NCBI GenBank assembly: GCA_046538105.1
Contig: JBKHJO010000003.1
Span: forward strand, 1-64,000
Source: JAWLEV01 sp046538105
GTDB lineage: Bacteria; Chloroflexota; Anaerolineae; UBA1429
Length of the DNA: 64,000 nucleotides
Direction of reading: 5' to 3'
Each line of letters begins with the position of its first letter. Position 1 is the first letter of the stretch. This document shows positions 50,393-58,840 of the stretch, one piece after another. The notes under the pieces were generated by a model. That model saw nothing but the letters and a program-made list of their open reading frames with translations, did no database searches and was not told the origin of the DNA. Both the position numbers and the translations under genes were made by a program.

Positions 50393-50730
50393 TTACAGCC
50401 GCAGGCGGGGATCCAGGCCATCGCCCAGCAGGTTAAAGCCCAAGACGGTAAACATGATGGCCAGTCTGGGAAAGAGCACGATGTGGGGTGCGCTAAAGAT
50501 GGCATATCGTCCCTGCCCCAGCATGGCTCCCCACTCTGGCGTGGGAGTTGTGCTCCCAGCCCCAGGAAATAGCGATCGCCATCTCCCAGCGGTCTGGATG
50601 CGATCTCGTACAACGTATCTCCTGCTACGACGGTGTACGTATCCTGCGCTTCCTGTGCACCCACGGGGGCCACGACGAGCAGGGAGGTCGCCAGCAGAAC
50701 ACAAACCATTGCAATGCGATAGATCTTCAC
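50393..50730 (-). pseudogene. Chimeric remnant: LysM-type protein start joined to a DppC/OppC-type permease end
   Basis: From GTG 50730 the reading gives a signal peptide (IYRIAMVCVLLATSLLVVAPVGA) and a LysM beginning (YTVVAGDTLYEIASR), then abruptly FLGLGAQ, the start of the last part of peptide/nickel ABC permeases. After a one-base shift the next frame continues PTPEWGAMLGQGR...LAIMFTVLGFNLLGDG and DPRLRL to a stop at 50393, with a few permease residues missing. Two unrelated gene ends are fused out of frame, so this is a deletion scar. Confidence 0.75.
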
Positions 50731-50934
50731 GATCTCTCTCCTTTCCTCAGAACATTCGGGCTCGCTAACCTACATTTGAGATTTCCCCCTCCTTTCTCGT
50801 CTGCATCTGAAGACTAGTCCTGGAAAGGAACTGGCGCTCCCGCGCCCGCAAAATACACAATGCCCCAAAGCCCCCTCCAGGGACAAGTTATAAATCGGCG
50901 CCGGTTTAATATAGAATTCTCTGTGTCAAAGCCG

Positions 50935-50963
50935 TTTGCAGAATAGGGCGCAAAGCGTATAAT
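50935..50963 (+). promoter_or_regulatory. Promoter before the broken FGE-like gene
   Basis: TTTGCA (50935-50940), 17 bases, TATAAT (50958-50963), 36 bases before the ATG at 51000. Confidence 0.5.
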
Positions 50964-50999
50964 ATGTAGAGAATTTTCTTGAATACGAGGAAATGATTC

Positions 51000-51463
51000 A
51001 TGCGTCGATCCCTTTGTCTTTCGTTGTTCATCGTTGCTCTTTTATGCACCCATCGGGGCTGATGATGGCCAGTAGCCGTACGCCACAGCAGGAGGCAGCA
51101 TCACAGGCATCTCAGGAAGAAGGACCGACTGCCGCCTTTTGCGTGGATCTGCCCGCCACTACAACACTCTCCCCGGAAGGAGAAGGGGATTCCTCCCAAT
51201 CCACGAGCACATCTGGTCCAACCATTACGCCACGCCCCACCAAGACTCTGTGGCCCACACAGGCCCCTACCCCGGCGCCGGTGGACGATCCCGGCATGGT
51301 CCATGTACCGGGCGGGGAGTTTATCTTTGGCAGTGACGAGGGCAAAGAGGATGAATCGCCGCAACAGCGCCAAGCCAGAGTTCGCATTCAGCACCATCGG
51401 TTTCCGTTGTGTGAAATAGCGGCCAGATACGCCCTTTTATTTTTGACCATGTCCTTGGGCTGA
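51000..51463 (+). pseudogene. Truncated FGE/SUMF1-like lipoprotein gene
   Basis: ATG 51000 behind GAGGAA begins a signal peptide (MRRSLCLSLFIVALLCTHRG) that stops after 20 codons at a TGA; the next frame continues with a Pro/Thr-rich spacer and then PGMVHVPGGEFIFGSDEGKEDESP, the typical beginning of formylglycine-generating-enzyme-like domains. The domain ends after about 25 residues, replaced by unrelated sequence up to a stop at 51463. A frameshift plus loss of the whole catalytic domain show that the gene is dead. Confidence 0.65.
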
Positions 51464-51525
51464 ACTATCATCGACAAAGAGTCCGATCAAGTGATCAAAC
51501 CACACCACATAGAAGGAGAGTGAGA

Positions 51526-53400
51526 ATGCAGGCTGCAAAGGAGTGGCCCGAGAGGTATGCCGATAAGACCATGAGTGCACGGGAGGCCCTGCTCCAGATC
51601 CGTAGTGGCAGCAGGATCTTTTTGAGTCCCGGCTGTGGGGAACCCCAGCATCTGCTCAACGAACTCGTGGATCTAGGGGGCACCGCAGGACGCCTCAACG
51701 ACGTGGAGATCGTGCATATGCTCACCATCGGCTCTGCTCCCCACGCGCGCAAGCGCTATGACCGTCACTTTCGCCACAACTCCCTTTTCGTCGGTCCGGG
51801 CGTCCGTTCGGCCGTCGCCGAGGGCCTGGCGGACTATACGCCCATCTTTCTCTCCGAGATACCCAGATTGTTCAAGAGCGGTCGCATGCCTCTGGATACG
51901 GCGCTCATTCAGGTCACGCCACCGGACAAATTTGGCTTCTGCTCCCTGGGCGTTTCCGTGGAAGCCGTAAAGGCCGCCGCCGAGGCCGCAGATCTCGTCA
52001 TCGCCCAGGTGAATCCCCAGATGCCCCGCACCCTGGGCGACAGTTTCATGCACATGGAGGACATAGATATCCTTGTGGATTACGAGGAGCCGATCCTGGA
52101 AGTAGAGTCCTCCGCCCCTGACGATGTGGCTCTGGCCATCGCCCGCCACGCCACGCGTCTGGTCGAGAATGGCTCCACCATTCAGGTGGGAATCGGAAGT
52201 GTTCCAAATGCCATCCTGTACGGCTTGTCCGACAAAAAGGATCTGGGCGTACACACCGAGATGTTCTCCGACGGCCTCATCGACCTGATCGAAGAGGGTG
52301 TGGTGAACAACTCTCAAAAGACGTTCCATCCGGGCAAGATACTGGCAACCTTTTGCGTAGGAACGCGCCGGCTGTACGATTATATCGATAACAATCCCAT
52401 GTTCGAGTTCCGTACGGTGGACTATAACTCATCCCCCATCAATATCGCCCGAAATCGCAAGATGGTAGCCATCAACACGGCGCTGCAAGTGGATATCACG
52501 GGCCAGGTTTGCGCCGATTCGCTGGGCTATAATATATACAGCGGTATCGGGGGGCAGGCTGACTTTATCCGAGGGGCGGCGCTGGCGCCAGAAGGAAAAC
52601 CCATCATCGCCCTTCCTTCCACGGCCAGGGACGGCACCGTATCGCGCATCGTCCCCCACCTAAGCGAGGGAGCGGGGGTGGTGACGACGCGCGGCGACGT
52701 GCACTATGTGGTGACAGAGTACGGCGTGGCCTACCTGCACGGAAAGAGCCTGCGCGAACGGGCCACAGCCCTGATCCAGATCGCACATCCCCGCTTCCGC
52801 GAGGAACTCTTGGCGGCCGCCAAAGAACGCAAATATCTCTTTGAGGATCAGATTATCCCCGAGGGGGGCGTCTATCCGGTCGAGTTGGAACATACGTTGG
52901 AGACGAACGGGCTAGAACTATTCTGTCGGCCGGTCAAGGCCGCCGACGAGAGGCTATTCCAAGAGTATCTGTACGATCTATCGGAACGCTCCGTCTATCT
53001 CAGATTTCTCCAGGTGCGTAAAGCCTTCCCCCACGAGTTGGCGCAGCAGTTGGTGTCCGTGGATTACGAGCAGAACCTGGGCATGATATGCACAGAGGGC
53101 ACGTCGGACACCGCGCCCATCGTCGCCGCGGGGCACTGGATGCTGGATTACGATGACAACATGGCCGAGGTGGCCTTTTCCGTGGCCGACGAGTACCAGC
53201 GCAAGGGCATCGGCACCCACCTGCTCCACTTTCTCATGCGCATCGCCAGGGAAAAGGGTATTCGAGGATTCAAGGCCACGGTCATGCTGGGTAACACGGC
53301 CATGATGCGCGTGTTTCAAAAGAGCGGCTGCGTGGTGCATACGGACGTGGAGCACAGCGAGGTCGAGGTATGGTTCCGGTTCGATGAGAAGGCGGAATAA
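51526..53400 (+). CDS. Acetyl-CoA hydrolase/CoA-transferase fused to a GNAT domain
   Basis: 624 residues from ATG 51526 with GGAG seven bases upstream. Residues 1-440 match the class I CoA-transferases of the 4-hydroxybutyrate/propionyl-CoA:succinate type; the nucleophilic glutamate is E245 in GVHTEMFSDG. Residues ~465-624 are a GNAT acyltransferase domain with the acetyl-CoA loop YQRKGIGTHLL near 567. The transferase moves CoA between acetate and another acid; the GNAT part could sense or acylate with the acyl-CoA pool. Upstream of ADP-forming acetyl-CoA synthetase, it suggests control of acetate-CoA exchange. Confidence 0.87.
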   Translation: MQAAKEWPERYADKTMSAREALLQIRSGSRIFLSPGCGEPQHLLNELVDLGGTAGRLNDVEIVHMLTIGSAPHARKRYDRHFRHNSLFVGPGVRSAVAEGLADYTPIFLSEIPRLFKSGRMPLDTALIQVTPPDKFGFCSLGVSVEAVKAAAEAADLVIAQVNPQMPRTLGDSFMHMEDIDILVDYEEPILEVESSAPDDVALAIARHATRLVENGSTIQVGIGSVPNAILYGLSDKKDLGVHTEMFSDGLIDLIEEGVVNNSQKTFHPGKILATFCVGTRRLYDYIDNNPMFEFRTVDYNSSPINIARNRKMVAINTALQVDITGQVCADSLGYNIYSGIGGQADFIRGAALAPEGKPIIALPSTARDGTVSRIVPHLSEGAGVVTTRGDVHYVVTEYGVAYLHGKSLRERATALIQIAHPRFREELLAAAKERKYLFEDQIIPEGGVYPVELEHTLETNGLELFCRPVKAADERLFQEYLYDLSERSVYLRFLQVRKAFPHELAQQLVSVDYEQNLGMICTEGTSDTAPIVAAGHWMLDYDDNMAEVAFSVADEYQRKGIGTHLLHFLMRIAREKGIRGFKATVMLGNTAMMRVFQKSGCVVHTDVEHSEVEVWFRFDEKAE

Positions 53401-53727
53401 ATAGAAACCGTACCCATTTGTCAACGTGGGTCAGCCTGGGGAGGAATCATCGCAGATGCCCCGGAAAAGGGGAGAATGTCCGTCTCGTGAACTCGTTTTT
53501 TCCTCCATATCGCTACTTCTATCCCCAGGAGGCCGAGCAGTAATGCTCGAAGGCGACCCGGTTTCCATCGCTCACGAGTCCCTCGAACGTTGTCGAGGGG
53601 CTTTTTTTTCTTGTGTCGCTGCCACCCGCTCGGCGGCCACGGAGGGACTCTAACCGGCCAGATTTCCAAATTTCATCGAAGCGATATAACATTACACGGA
53701 TGAACCACTATCAAAGGAGATAATTGC
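53401..53727. other. Intergenic region between CoA-transferase and acetyl-CoA synthetase genes
   Basis: 327 bases without a supported gene. It contains one intrinsic terminator (53580-53609); the other part shows no promoter or coding pattern I trust. Confidence 0.5.
53580..53609 (+). terminator. Intrinsic terminator
   Basis: CCCTCGA (53580-53586) pairs with TCGAGGG (53593-53599) over a 6-base loop, followed by GC and eight T residues (53602-53609). Confidence 0.8.
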
Positions 53728-55818
53728 ATGTTGGAGATGTTCTCAAATCCCAAATCTGTAGCCGTCATCGGCGCCTCGGCGGATCCTCAAAAGCTGGGCA
53801 ACGCCGTGCTCGTTAATCTCATCGAGAGCAGCTTTGAAGGAGGAATCTATCCCATAAACCTCAAAGAAGAGGAGATTCTGGGCCTCAAGGCATATCCCTC
53901 TGTAGTGGATGTCCCCGATCCCGTCGATCTGGTCGTCATCGTGGTGCCCAGCCAGTTCGTGGCCGATGTACTGGAGGAATCGGGAAAGAAGGGTGTAAAG
54001 GGTGCTATCATCATAACCGCCGGCTTTGGCGAGGCGGGCCCCGAGGGCAAAAAGCGGGAACAGGAACTGTTGGATATCGCCGACCGATATGACATGCGCC
54101 TCATCGGCCCCAACTGCCTGGGCATCATCGACACCTATATTCCCATGAACGCTTCCTTTGCCGCTGGCACGCCGGAACAGGGGACCATCGCCTTTATGTC
54201 CCAATCGGGGGCCCTCTGCACGGCGATCCTGGACTATGCCCTGGCCGAACATATAGGTTTCTCACACTTTGTGAGCACGGGAAACAAAGCCGACGTGGAC
54301 GAGGTGGCCCTCTTTACGGCCTGGCGCGACGACGAGAACACCGACGCCATCATCGCTTATATCGAGGGCATCAAGGACGGGCCCAGTTTTATCGGGGAAG
54401 CGCGGAAAACGGCCCATGAGAAGCCCATCATCGCCGTCAAGTCGGGCAGGACGGCCTCGGGCTCGCAGGCCGTGGCCTCCCACACAGGAAGTCTGGCCGG
54501 CTCCGACCAGGCCTACAGCGCCGCCTTCAAACAGGCGGGGATAATACGCGCGGACACAGTGCAGGATCTGTTCGATCTCTCCACGGCCTTTGCTTATCAG
54601 CCCTCGCTGCGGGGCAACCGCATCGCCATCGTGACCAACGCTGGAGGCCCTGGGGTGATGGCCACCGATGCCCTGGAACAACAAGGGCTGCAACTCGCCC
54701 AGTTCCAATCAGAGACTGAGGAGAGGCTCAAGGAGACATTACCGGCAGCCGCCAGCACACACAATCCCGTGGACGTGCTGGGGGACGCCCCCGCCGAACG
54801 CTACGGCGCCGCCCTGCGCGCCGTCCTGCAGGACGAGGGCGTGGATGGCATACTGATCATCCTCACCCCTCAGACGTCCACCGAGATCGTGGAAACCGCC
54901 AGAGCCGTGGTCACGGCCGGCATCGACTCGGAGAAACCCATCATGGGCTGCTGGATGGGCAAACAGGAGACCGCCGCCGGGATCTATGACCTCTCCCAAA
55001 ATCACGTGCCCAACTATCCCTTCCCCGAGCGGGCCATCGCCGCCCTGGGAGCCATGCACAGATATAACAAGTGGAAAGAGCAACCCGAGACAGAGATAGA
55101 GACCTTTGAGGTTGACAGGGAGGCCGTCTCAAAGCTATTTGAGGAGGTACGTGAAGACGAGCGGCAGGAGATCGGCGATGCCGAAGCCCAGACCATTCTC
55201 AAAGCCTACGGGATCAACACACCAAGATCCACCGTCGCGGCTAAAAAAGACGAGGCCGTGGCTTATTGTGAGGAGATCGGCTACCCCGTTGTCCTCAAGA
55301 TCGCCTCCCCCGATATCCTGCACAAGTCCGACGCGGAGGGCATCCTGGTGGGCGTGGAGAACGAGACAGAGGTGCGGGAGGGGTTTGACACCCTCATTCA
55401 ACGGGCCAAGGACTATGACTCTCAGGCCGAGATCTGGGGTATCCAGATCCAGGAGATGATCACCGACGCGCAGGAGGTCATTGTCGGCATGAACCGCGAT
55501 CCCCAGTTTGGCCCCCTGATCATGTTCGGCCTGGGAGGCATCTATGTCGAGGTGCTGGAAGACGTCACCTTCCGCGTGGCTCCCATGTCCAGGGGACAGG
55601 CGAAGCAGATGATCCAGGAAATACGCTCCTATCCCCTGCTTACGGGGGTGAGAGGGCAGGCGGCCTCCGACCGCGAGGCCATCGTCGACACCATCCTGCG
55701 CATCGCGCAACTGGCCAGCGACTTTTCCGAGATCGCCGAACTGGACATCAACCCCCTCTTTGTGAGAAAAGAGGGCGAGGGCGCCGTCGCAGTTGACATG
55801 CGCCTGATTCTCGACTAG
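53728..55818 (+). CDS. acdA: Acetate-CoA ligase (ADP-forming), alpha-beta fusion
   Basis: 696 residues. N-terminal CoA-binding domain (VAVIGASADPQKLGNAV near 11-27), CoA-ligase domain with the phosphorylated histidine H252 in ASHTGSLAGSD, a hinge at ~450-470, and an ATP-grasp domain (~480-696) with LKAYGIN and FGLGGIYVEVLEDVTFRVAP. AAAGGAG precedes the ATG. It converts acetyl-CoA, ADP and phosphate to acetate, CoA and ATP in one step, the energy-conserving acetate route of many archaea and some anaerobic bacteria. Fits a fermenter together with the upstream CoA-transferase. Confidence 0.93.
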   Translation: MLEMFSNPKSVAVIGASADPQKLGNAVLVNLIESSFEGGIYPINLKEEEILGLKAYPSVVDVPDPVDLVVIVVPSQFVADVLEESGKKGVKGAIIITAGFGEAGPEGKKREQELLDIADRYDMRLIGPNCLGIIDTYIPMNASFAAGTPEQGTIAFMSQSGALCTAILDYALAEHIGFSHFVSTGNKADVDEVALFTAWRDDENTDAIIAYIEGIKDGPSFIGEARKTAHEKPIIAVKSGRTASGSQAVASHTGSLAGSDQAYSAAFKQAGIIRADTVQDLFDLSTAFAYQPSLRGNRIAIVTNAGGPGVMATDALEQQGLQLAQFQSETEERLKETLPAAASTHNPVDVLGDAPAERYGAALRAVLQDEGVDGILIILTPQTSTEIVETARAVVTAGIDSEKPIMGCWMGKQETAAGIYDLSQNHVPNYPFPERAIAALGAMHRYNKWKEQPETEIETFEVDREAVSKLFEEVREDERQEIGDAEAQTILKAYGINTPRSTVAAKKDEAVAYCEEIGYPVVLKIASPDILHKSDAEGILVGVENETEVREGFDTLIQRAKDYDSQAEIWGIQIQEMITDAQEVIVGMNRDPQFGPLIMFGLGGIYVEVLEDVTFRVAPMSRGQAKQMIQEIRSYPLLTGVRGQAASDREAIVDTILRIAQLASDFSEIAELDINPLFVRKEGEGAVAVDMRLILD

Positions 55819-55904
55819 GATAAAGTGGAGCGTCAACTGGATATCTCGTAACGTCGCGAAACCGCCATCGTCGGCTGTTGAGGGTGTGCGGGGCGAGACG
55901 CAGG

Positions 55905-55935
55905 AAAAAGCCCCTCGAAGATCGAGGGGCTTTTT
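55905..55935. terminator. Bidirectional intrinsic terminator
   Basis: Perfect 14-bp stem (55905-55918 with 55922-55935), loop AGA, with five A before and five T after. Works for the acetyl-CoA synthetase message on the plus strand. Confidence 0.85.
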
Positions 55936-55990
55936 CGCAACCAATCAAACGTGCATGATGACGTATCAATTCAAAAGGAGAGTCTTCAGC

Positions 55991-57277
55991 ATGACCACCA
56001 TAGAAGCCATCAGAGGACGGGAAATTCTGGATTCGCGAGGGAATCCCACCGTGGAGGTGGACGTGACCCTTGCCTGCGGAACCATGGGCAGAGCCGCCGT
56101 CCCCTCGGGCGCATCGACAGGCATACACGAGGCCATAGAGTTACGCGACGGCGATCCCGACCGTTACAAAAAAAAGGGCGTTCTGCAGGCGGTAAAGAAT
56201 ATCAACGACCTCATGGCACCCCAACTGGTCGGCAAGGACGCTACGGACCAGGTGGCGATAGATACTTTTATGCGCGAGGTTGACGGGACGCCCAACAAGA
56301 AGAACCTGGGGGCGAATGCCATCCTGGGCATCTCTCTGGCCACAGCCAAGGCGGCGTCCCGGGCGGTGGGGCTCCCCCTCTACCAGTATCTGGGAGGCGT
56401 GAATGCTCATACCCTGCCTGTGCCCATGATGAACATCCTGAACGGTGGCGAACACGCCACGGACAGCACCGATTTTCAGGAATTCATGGTTGTGCCCGCT
56501 GGTGCTCCCTCCTTTTGCGAGTGCCTGCGTTGGGGTGCCGAAGTGTACCATACCCTGGAAGGCGTACTCGCCGACAGGGGATTGAACACCAACGTGGGCG
56601 ATGAGGGGGGCTTTGCTCCTTCCCTCGGCTCCAACGCCATGGCCGTGGAACTGATCATCGAGGCCATCGAAAAGGCCGGTTACCGAGCGGGAGAGGAGAT
56701 CTGGATCGCCCTCGATCCCGCCACCAGTGAGATCTATGAGGGGAACAAGTACGTTCTCGCGCGAGAGGGAGAGACCCTATCCAGCGAGGAGATGGCCGAT
56801 TTCTGGGCACAGTGGATCGAAGACTATCCCATCATCTCTCTGGAAGACGGCATGGATGAGGACGATTGGGAGGGGTGGAACAAGCTCATGTCCATGGTGG
56901 GCGACGAGGCCCAGATCGTGGGGGACGACCTGCTGGTCACCGACGTGGAGCGCATCCAGAAGGCCATCGATTGCAACGCGGCCAACTCGCTCCTATGCAA
57001 GGTCAACCAGATCGGCACGCTGACGGAAGCCATCGAGGCCGTGGAGATGGCCCATCGCGCTGGGTGGACGAGCATTGTCTCCCACCGTTCTGGCGAGACC
57101 GAGGACAGCACCATCGCCGACATCGTCGTGGGGCTCAACACGGGCCAGATCAAGACGGGCGCCCCCTGCCGCAGCGACCGCGTGGCCAAGTATAATCAAC
57201 TACTGCGTATCGAGGAATCGCTGGGTGAGACGGCCTACTTTCCCGGGCTGAATGCCTTTGACGTAAAAAAAGTATAG
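55991..57277 (+). CDS. eno: Enolase
   Basis: 428 residues from ATG 55991 (AAAGGAG upstream); the frame is open further up but is not conserved there. Complete enolase: N-terminal ILDSRGNPTVEV, PSGASTGIHEA, metal residues in LDPATSEIY, ISLEDGMDEDDWEGW and VGDDLLVT, the catalytic lysine in LCKVNQIGTLTEA and SHRSGETEDS. It interconverts 2-phosphoglycerate and phosphoenolpyruvate in glycolysis/gluconeogenesis. rdgB follows 14 bases downstream. Confidence 0.97.
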   Translation: MTTIEAIRGREILDSRGNPTVEVDVTLACGTMGRAAVPSGASTGIHEAIELRDGDPDRYKKKGVLQAVKNINDLMAPQLVGKDATDQVAIDTFMREVDGTPNKKNLGANAILGISLATAKAASRAVGLPLYQYLGGVNAHTLPVPMMNILNGGEHATDSTDFQEFMVVPAGAPSFCECLRWGAEVYHTLEGVLADRGLNTNVGDEGGFAPSLGSNAMAVELIIEAIEKAGYRAGEEIWIALDPATSEIYEGNKYVLAREGETLSSEEMADFWAQWIEDYPIISLEDGMDEDDWEGWNKLMSMVGDEAQIVGDDLLVTDVERIQKAIDCNAANSLLCKVNQIGTLTEAIEAVEMAHRAGWTSIVSHRSGETEDSTIADIVVGLNTGQIKTGAPCRSDRVAKYNQLLRIEESLGETAYFPGLNAFDVKKV

Positions 57278-57290
57278 CTCCAAAAATATC

Positions 57291-57884
57291 GTGAAACTGC
57301 TTATCGCCACCCACAATCAGGGAAAAAGGGCAGAATACGCCGCCATATTGGGTGACCTACCTCTGAAACTGATCACCCTGACGGATCTGGACATCGACGT
57401 GGAGATCGAGGAGACGGGAACGACGTTCGAAGAGAACGCCCTGCGTAAGGCACGAGGGTACGCGGCTCTCACGGGACTGCTGACGCTGGCCGATGATTCG
57501 GGGCTGGAGGTCGATGCCCTGGATGGCGCGCCGGGTATCCGTTCGGCCCGCTATGCCGGCCCGGAGGCCAGCGATGAGGATCTCTACACACTCCTCCTGC
57601 ACCACCTGCGCGATGTGCCCGATGCCGAGAGATCGGCCCGCTTTCGCTGCGTCATCGCCCTGGTGTGGCCCGAGGGGCGCGAGGAGGTAGTGGAAGGCGA
57701 GTGTGAGGGACATATCCTGCGAGAGCCCCGCGGGGAGCGAGGATTTGGCTACGATCCCATCTTCTATGTGCCCCAAAAAGGCAAAACGATGGCCCAGTTG
57801 CCCATGGAGGTCAAGAACCGTATAAGCCATCGGGGACGCGCCGCTGTAAAGGCGAAAAAGGTGCTCAGGGCATTTCGGGAATAA
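57291..57884 (+). CDS. rdgB: XTP/dITP pyrophosphatase (RdgB/HAM1)
   Basis: 197 residues from GTG 57291; a ribosome-binding site is not obvious, so translation may be coupled to eno. HAM1 motifs: LLIATHNQGKRAEYAAIL at the N-terminus, TTFEENALRKARGYA near 43-57, LADDSGLEVDALDGAPGIRSARYAG near 66-90, and GFGYDPIFYVP near 150. The enzyme cleans the nucleotide pool of ITP, dITP and XTP by releasing pyrophosphate. Normal length. Confidence 0.95.
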   Translation: MKLLIATHNQGKRAEYAAILGDLPLKLITLTDLDIDVEIEETGTTFEENALRKARGYAALTGLLTLADDSGLEVDALDGAPGIRSARYAGPEASDEDLYTLLLHHLRDVPDAERSARFRCVIALVWPEGREEVVEGECEGHILREPRGERGFGYDPIFYVPQKGKTMAQLPMEVKNRISHRGRAAVKAKKVLRAFRE

Positions 57885-57887
57885 GGC

Positions 57888-57927
57888 TCAAGGATGCTCA
57901 GAGAGTCTGGTCTCTGAGCATCCTTGA
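57888..57927. terminator. Palindromic terminator between convergent genes
   Basis: Perfect 17-bp stem (57888-57904 with 57911-57927) with a 6-base loop GTCTGG, between rdgB and the convergent CBS-ACT gene. Only ATTT follows on the plus strand. Confidence 0.6.
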
Positions 57928-57939
57928 ATTTAAAAATCG

Positions 57940-58584
57940 CTACGTCTCGCGCAGATCTATCAGTTCGGCGTCGAGGTCCCGCAGGATATCCTCCATCTTG
58001 TCCCGCTCGATACCCTGCACCTTGAAAGCGATCTCCCGGTTGGTGGGATCGTCCCCCCAAAAGGTCCCCAAAGCGACGATATTCCCGCCGTGCGAGGCCA
58101 CAGCTTCCGTCAGGCGGGCCAGAACGCCACGCCCCTCCTGAACCTTGATGGTAACCCGCAACCCCCACACCCGGGAGCCCAACAGTTCGGCAAAGATCTT
58201 GAAAAGATCACTTTCCGTGATGATGCCCACCAGGGTATCACCGCGCATCACGGGAAGTCCCCCTATATCATTGTCCACCATGATACGCGCCGCTTCTTCC
58301 AGGAGACAATCCTCCTCCACCACGATCACATTGCGGGTCATGAGTTTCTCTACCGTGATCTTGGAGATCAAATAGTTCATCTCATACACGCTGAGAGTGG
58401 TGGCCGGAGAAGGGGATGCATAGAGCAGATCCTTTTCCAACACAATACCCACCAGTTCACCATCCTTGTCCAGGACGGGCAGGCGACGGACGCCTTCCTC
58501 ACGCATGATTCTCAGGGCGTCGTGCAAAGATACATCGGGCCTGACAGTAATAGGATGTCTGGACATTCGTTCCTTTACCAGCAT
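57940..58584 (-). CDS. CBS-pair and ACT-domain protein (AcuB-like)
   Basis: 214 residues from ATG 58584 with GGAGG seven bases upstream. Two CBS motifs (VKERMSRHPITVRPD at the start and VEKLMTRNVIVVEED near 78-93), followed by an ACT-like domain at ~140-214 (WGLRVTIKVQEGRGVLARLTEAVASHGGNIVALG). The order CBS-CBS-ACT is that of AcuB, linked to acetoin use in Bacillus, but here it stands alone beside rdgB. It probably binds adenosine nucleotides and a second small ligand; target unknown. Confidence 0.82.
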   Translation of the reverse strand: MLVKERMSRHPITVRPDVSLHDALRIMREEGVRRLPVLDKDGELVGIVLEKDLLYASPSPATTLSVYEMNYLISKITVEKLMTRNVIVVEEDCLLEEAARIMVDNDIGGLPVMRGDTLVGIITESDLFKIFAELLGSRVWGLRVTIKVQEGRGVLARLTEAVASHGGNIVALGTFWGDDPTNREIAFKVQGIERDKMEDILRDLDAELIDLRET

Positions 58585-58759
58585 CAACCCACCTCCTCAA
58601 CATGGAACTCGATCCACAACCCATGAACATCCCAACGGTGAGGGCATTATATATACTGACATCCTATTTGTCCAGAGGACGTGCCAGGTCAAAAGGGTGA
58701 TGTTATCAGGAGCACAGGCAGGATGGTTTCCCCTGTTCGTTTCCCAAAAACCCGTGCTC

Positions 58760-58788
58760 TTGACCTCACCTTGTCTCCCCTTTAGAAT
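58760..58788 (+). promoter_or_regulatory. Promoter of pcm
   Basis: TTGACC (58760-58765), 17 bases, TAGAAT (58783-58788), expected start about 58795, 46 bases before the GTG. Confidence 0.6.
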
Positions 58789-58840
58789 CATGCTAGACTG
58801 ATTATGAGGGTCATTTTATATTCCTTTCTGTGAGGAAACC

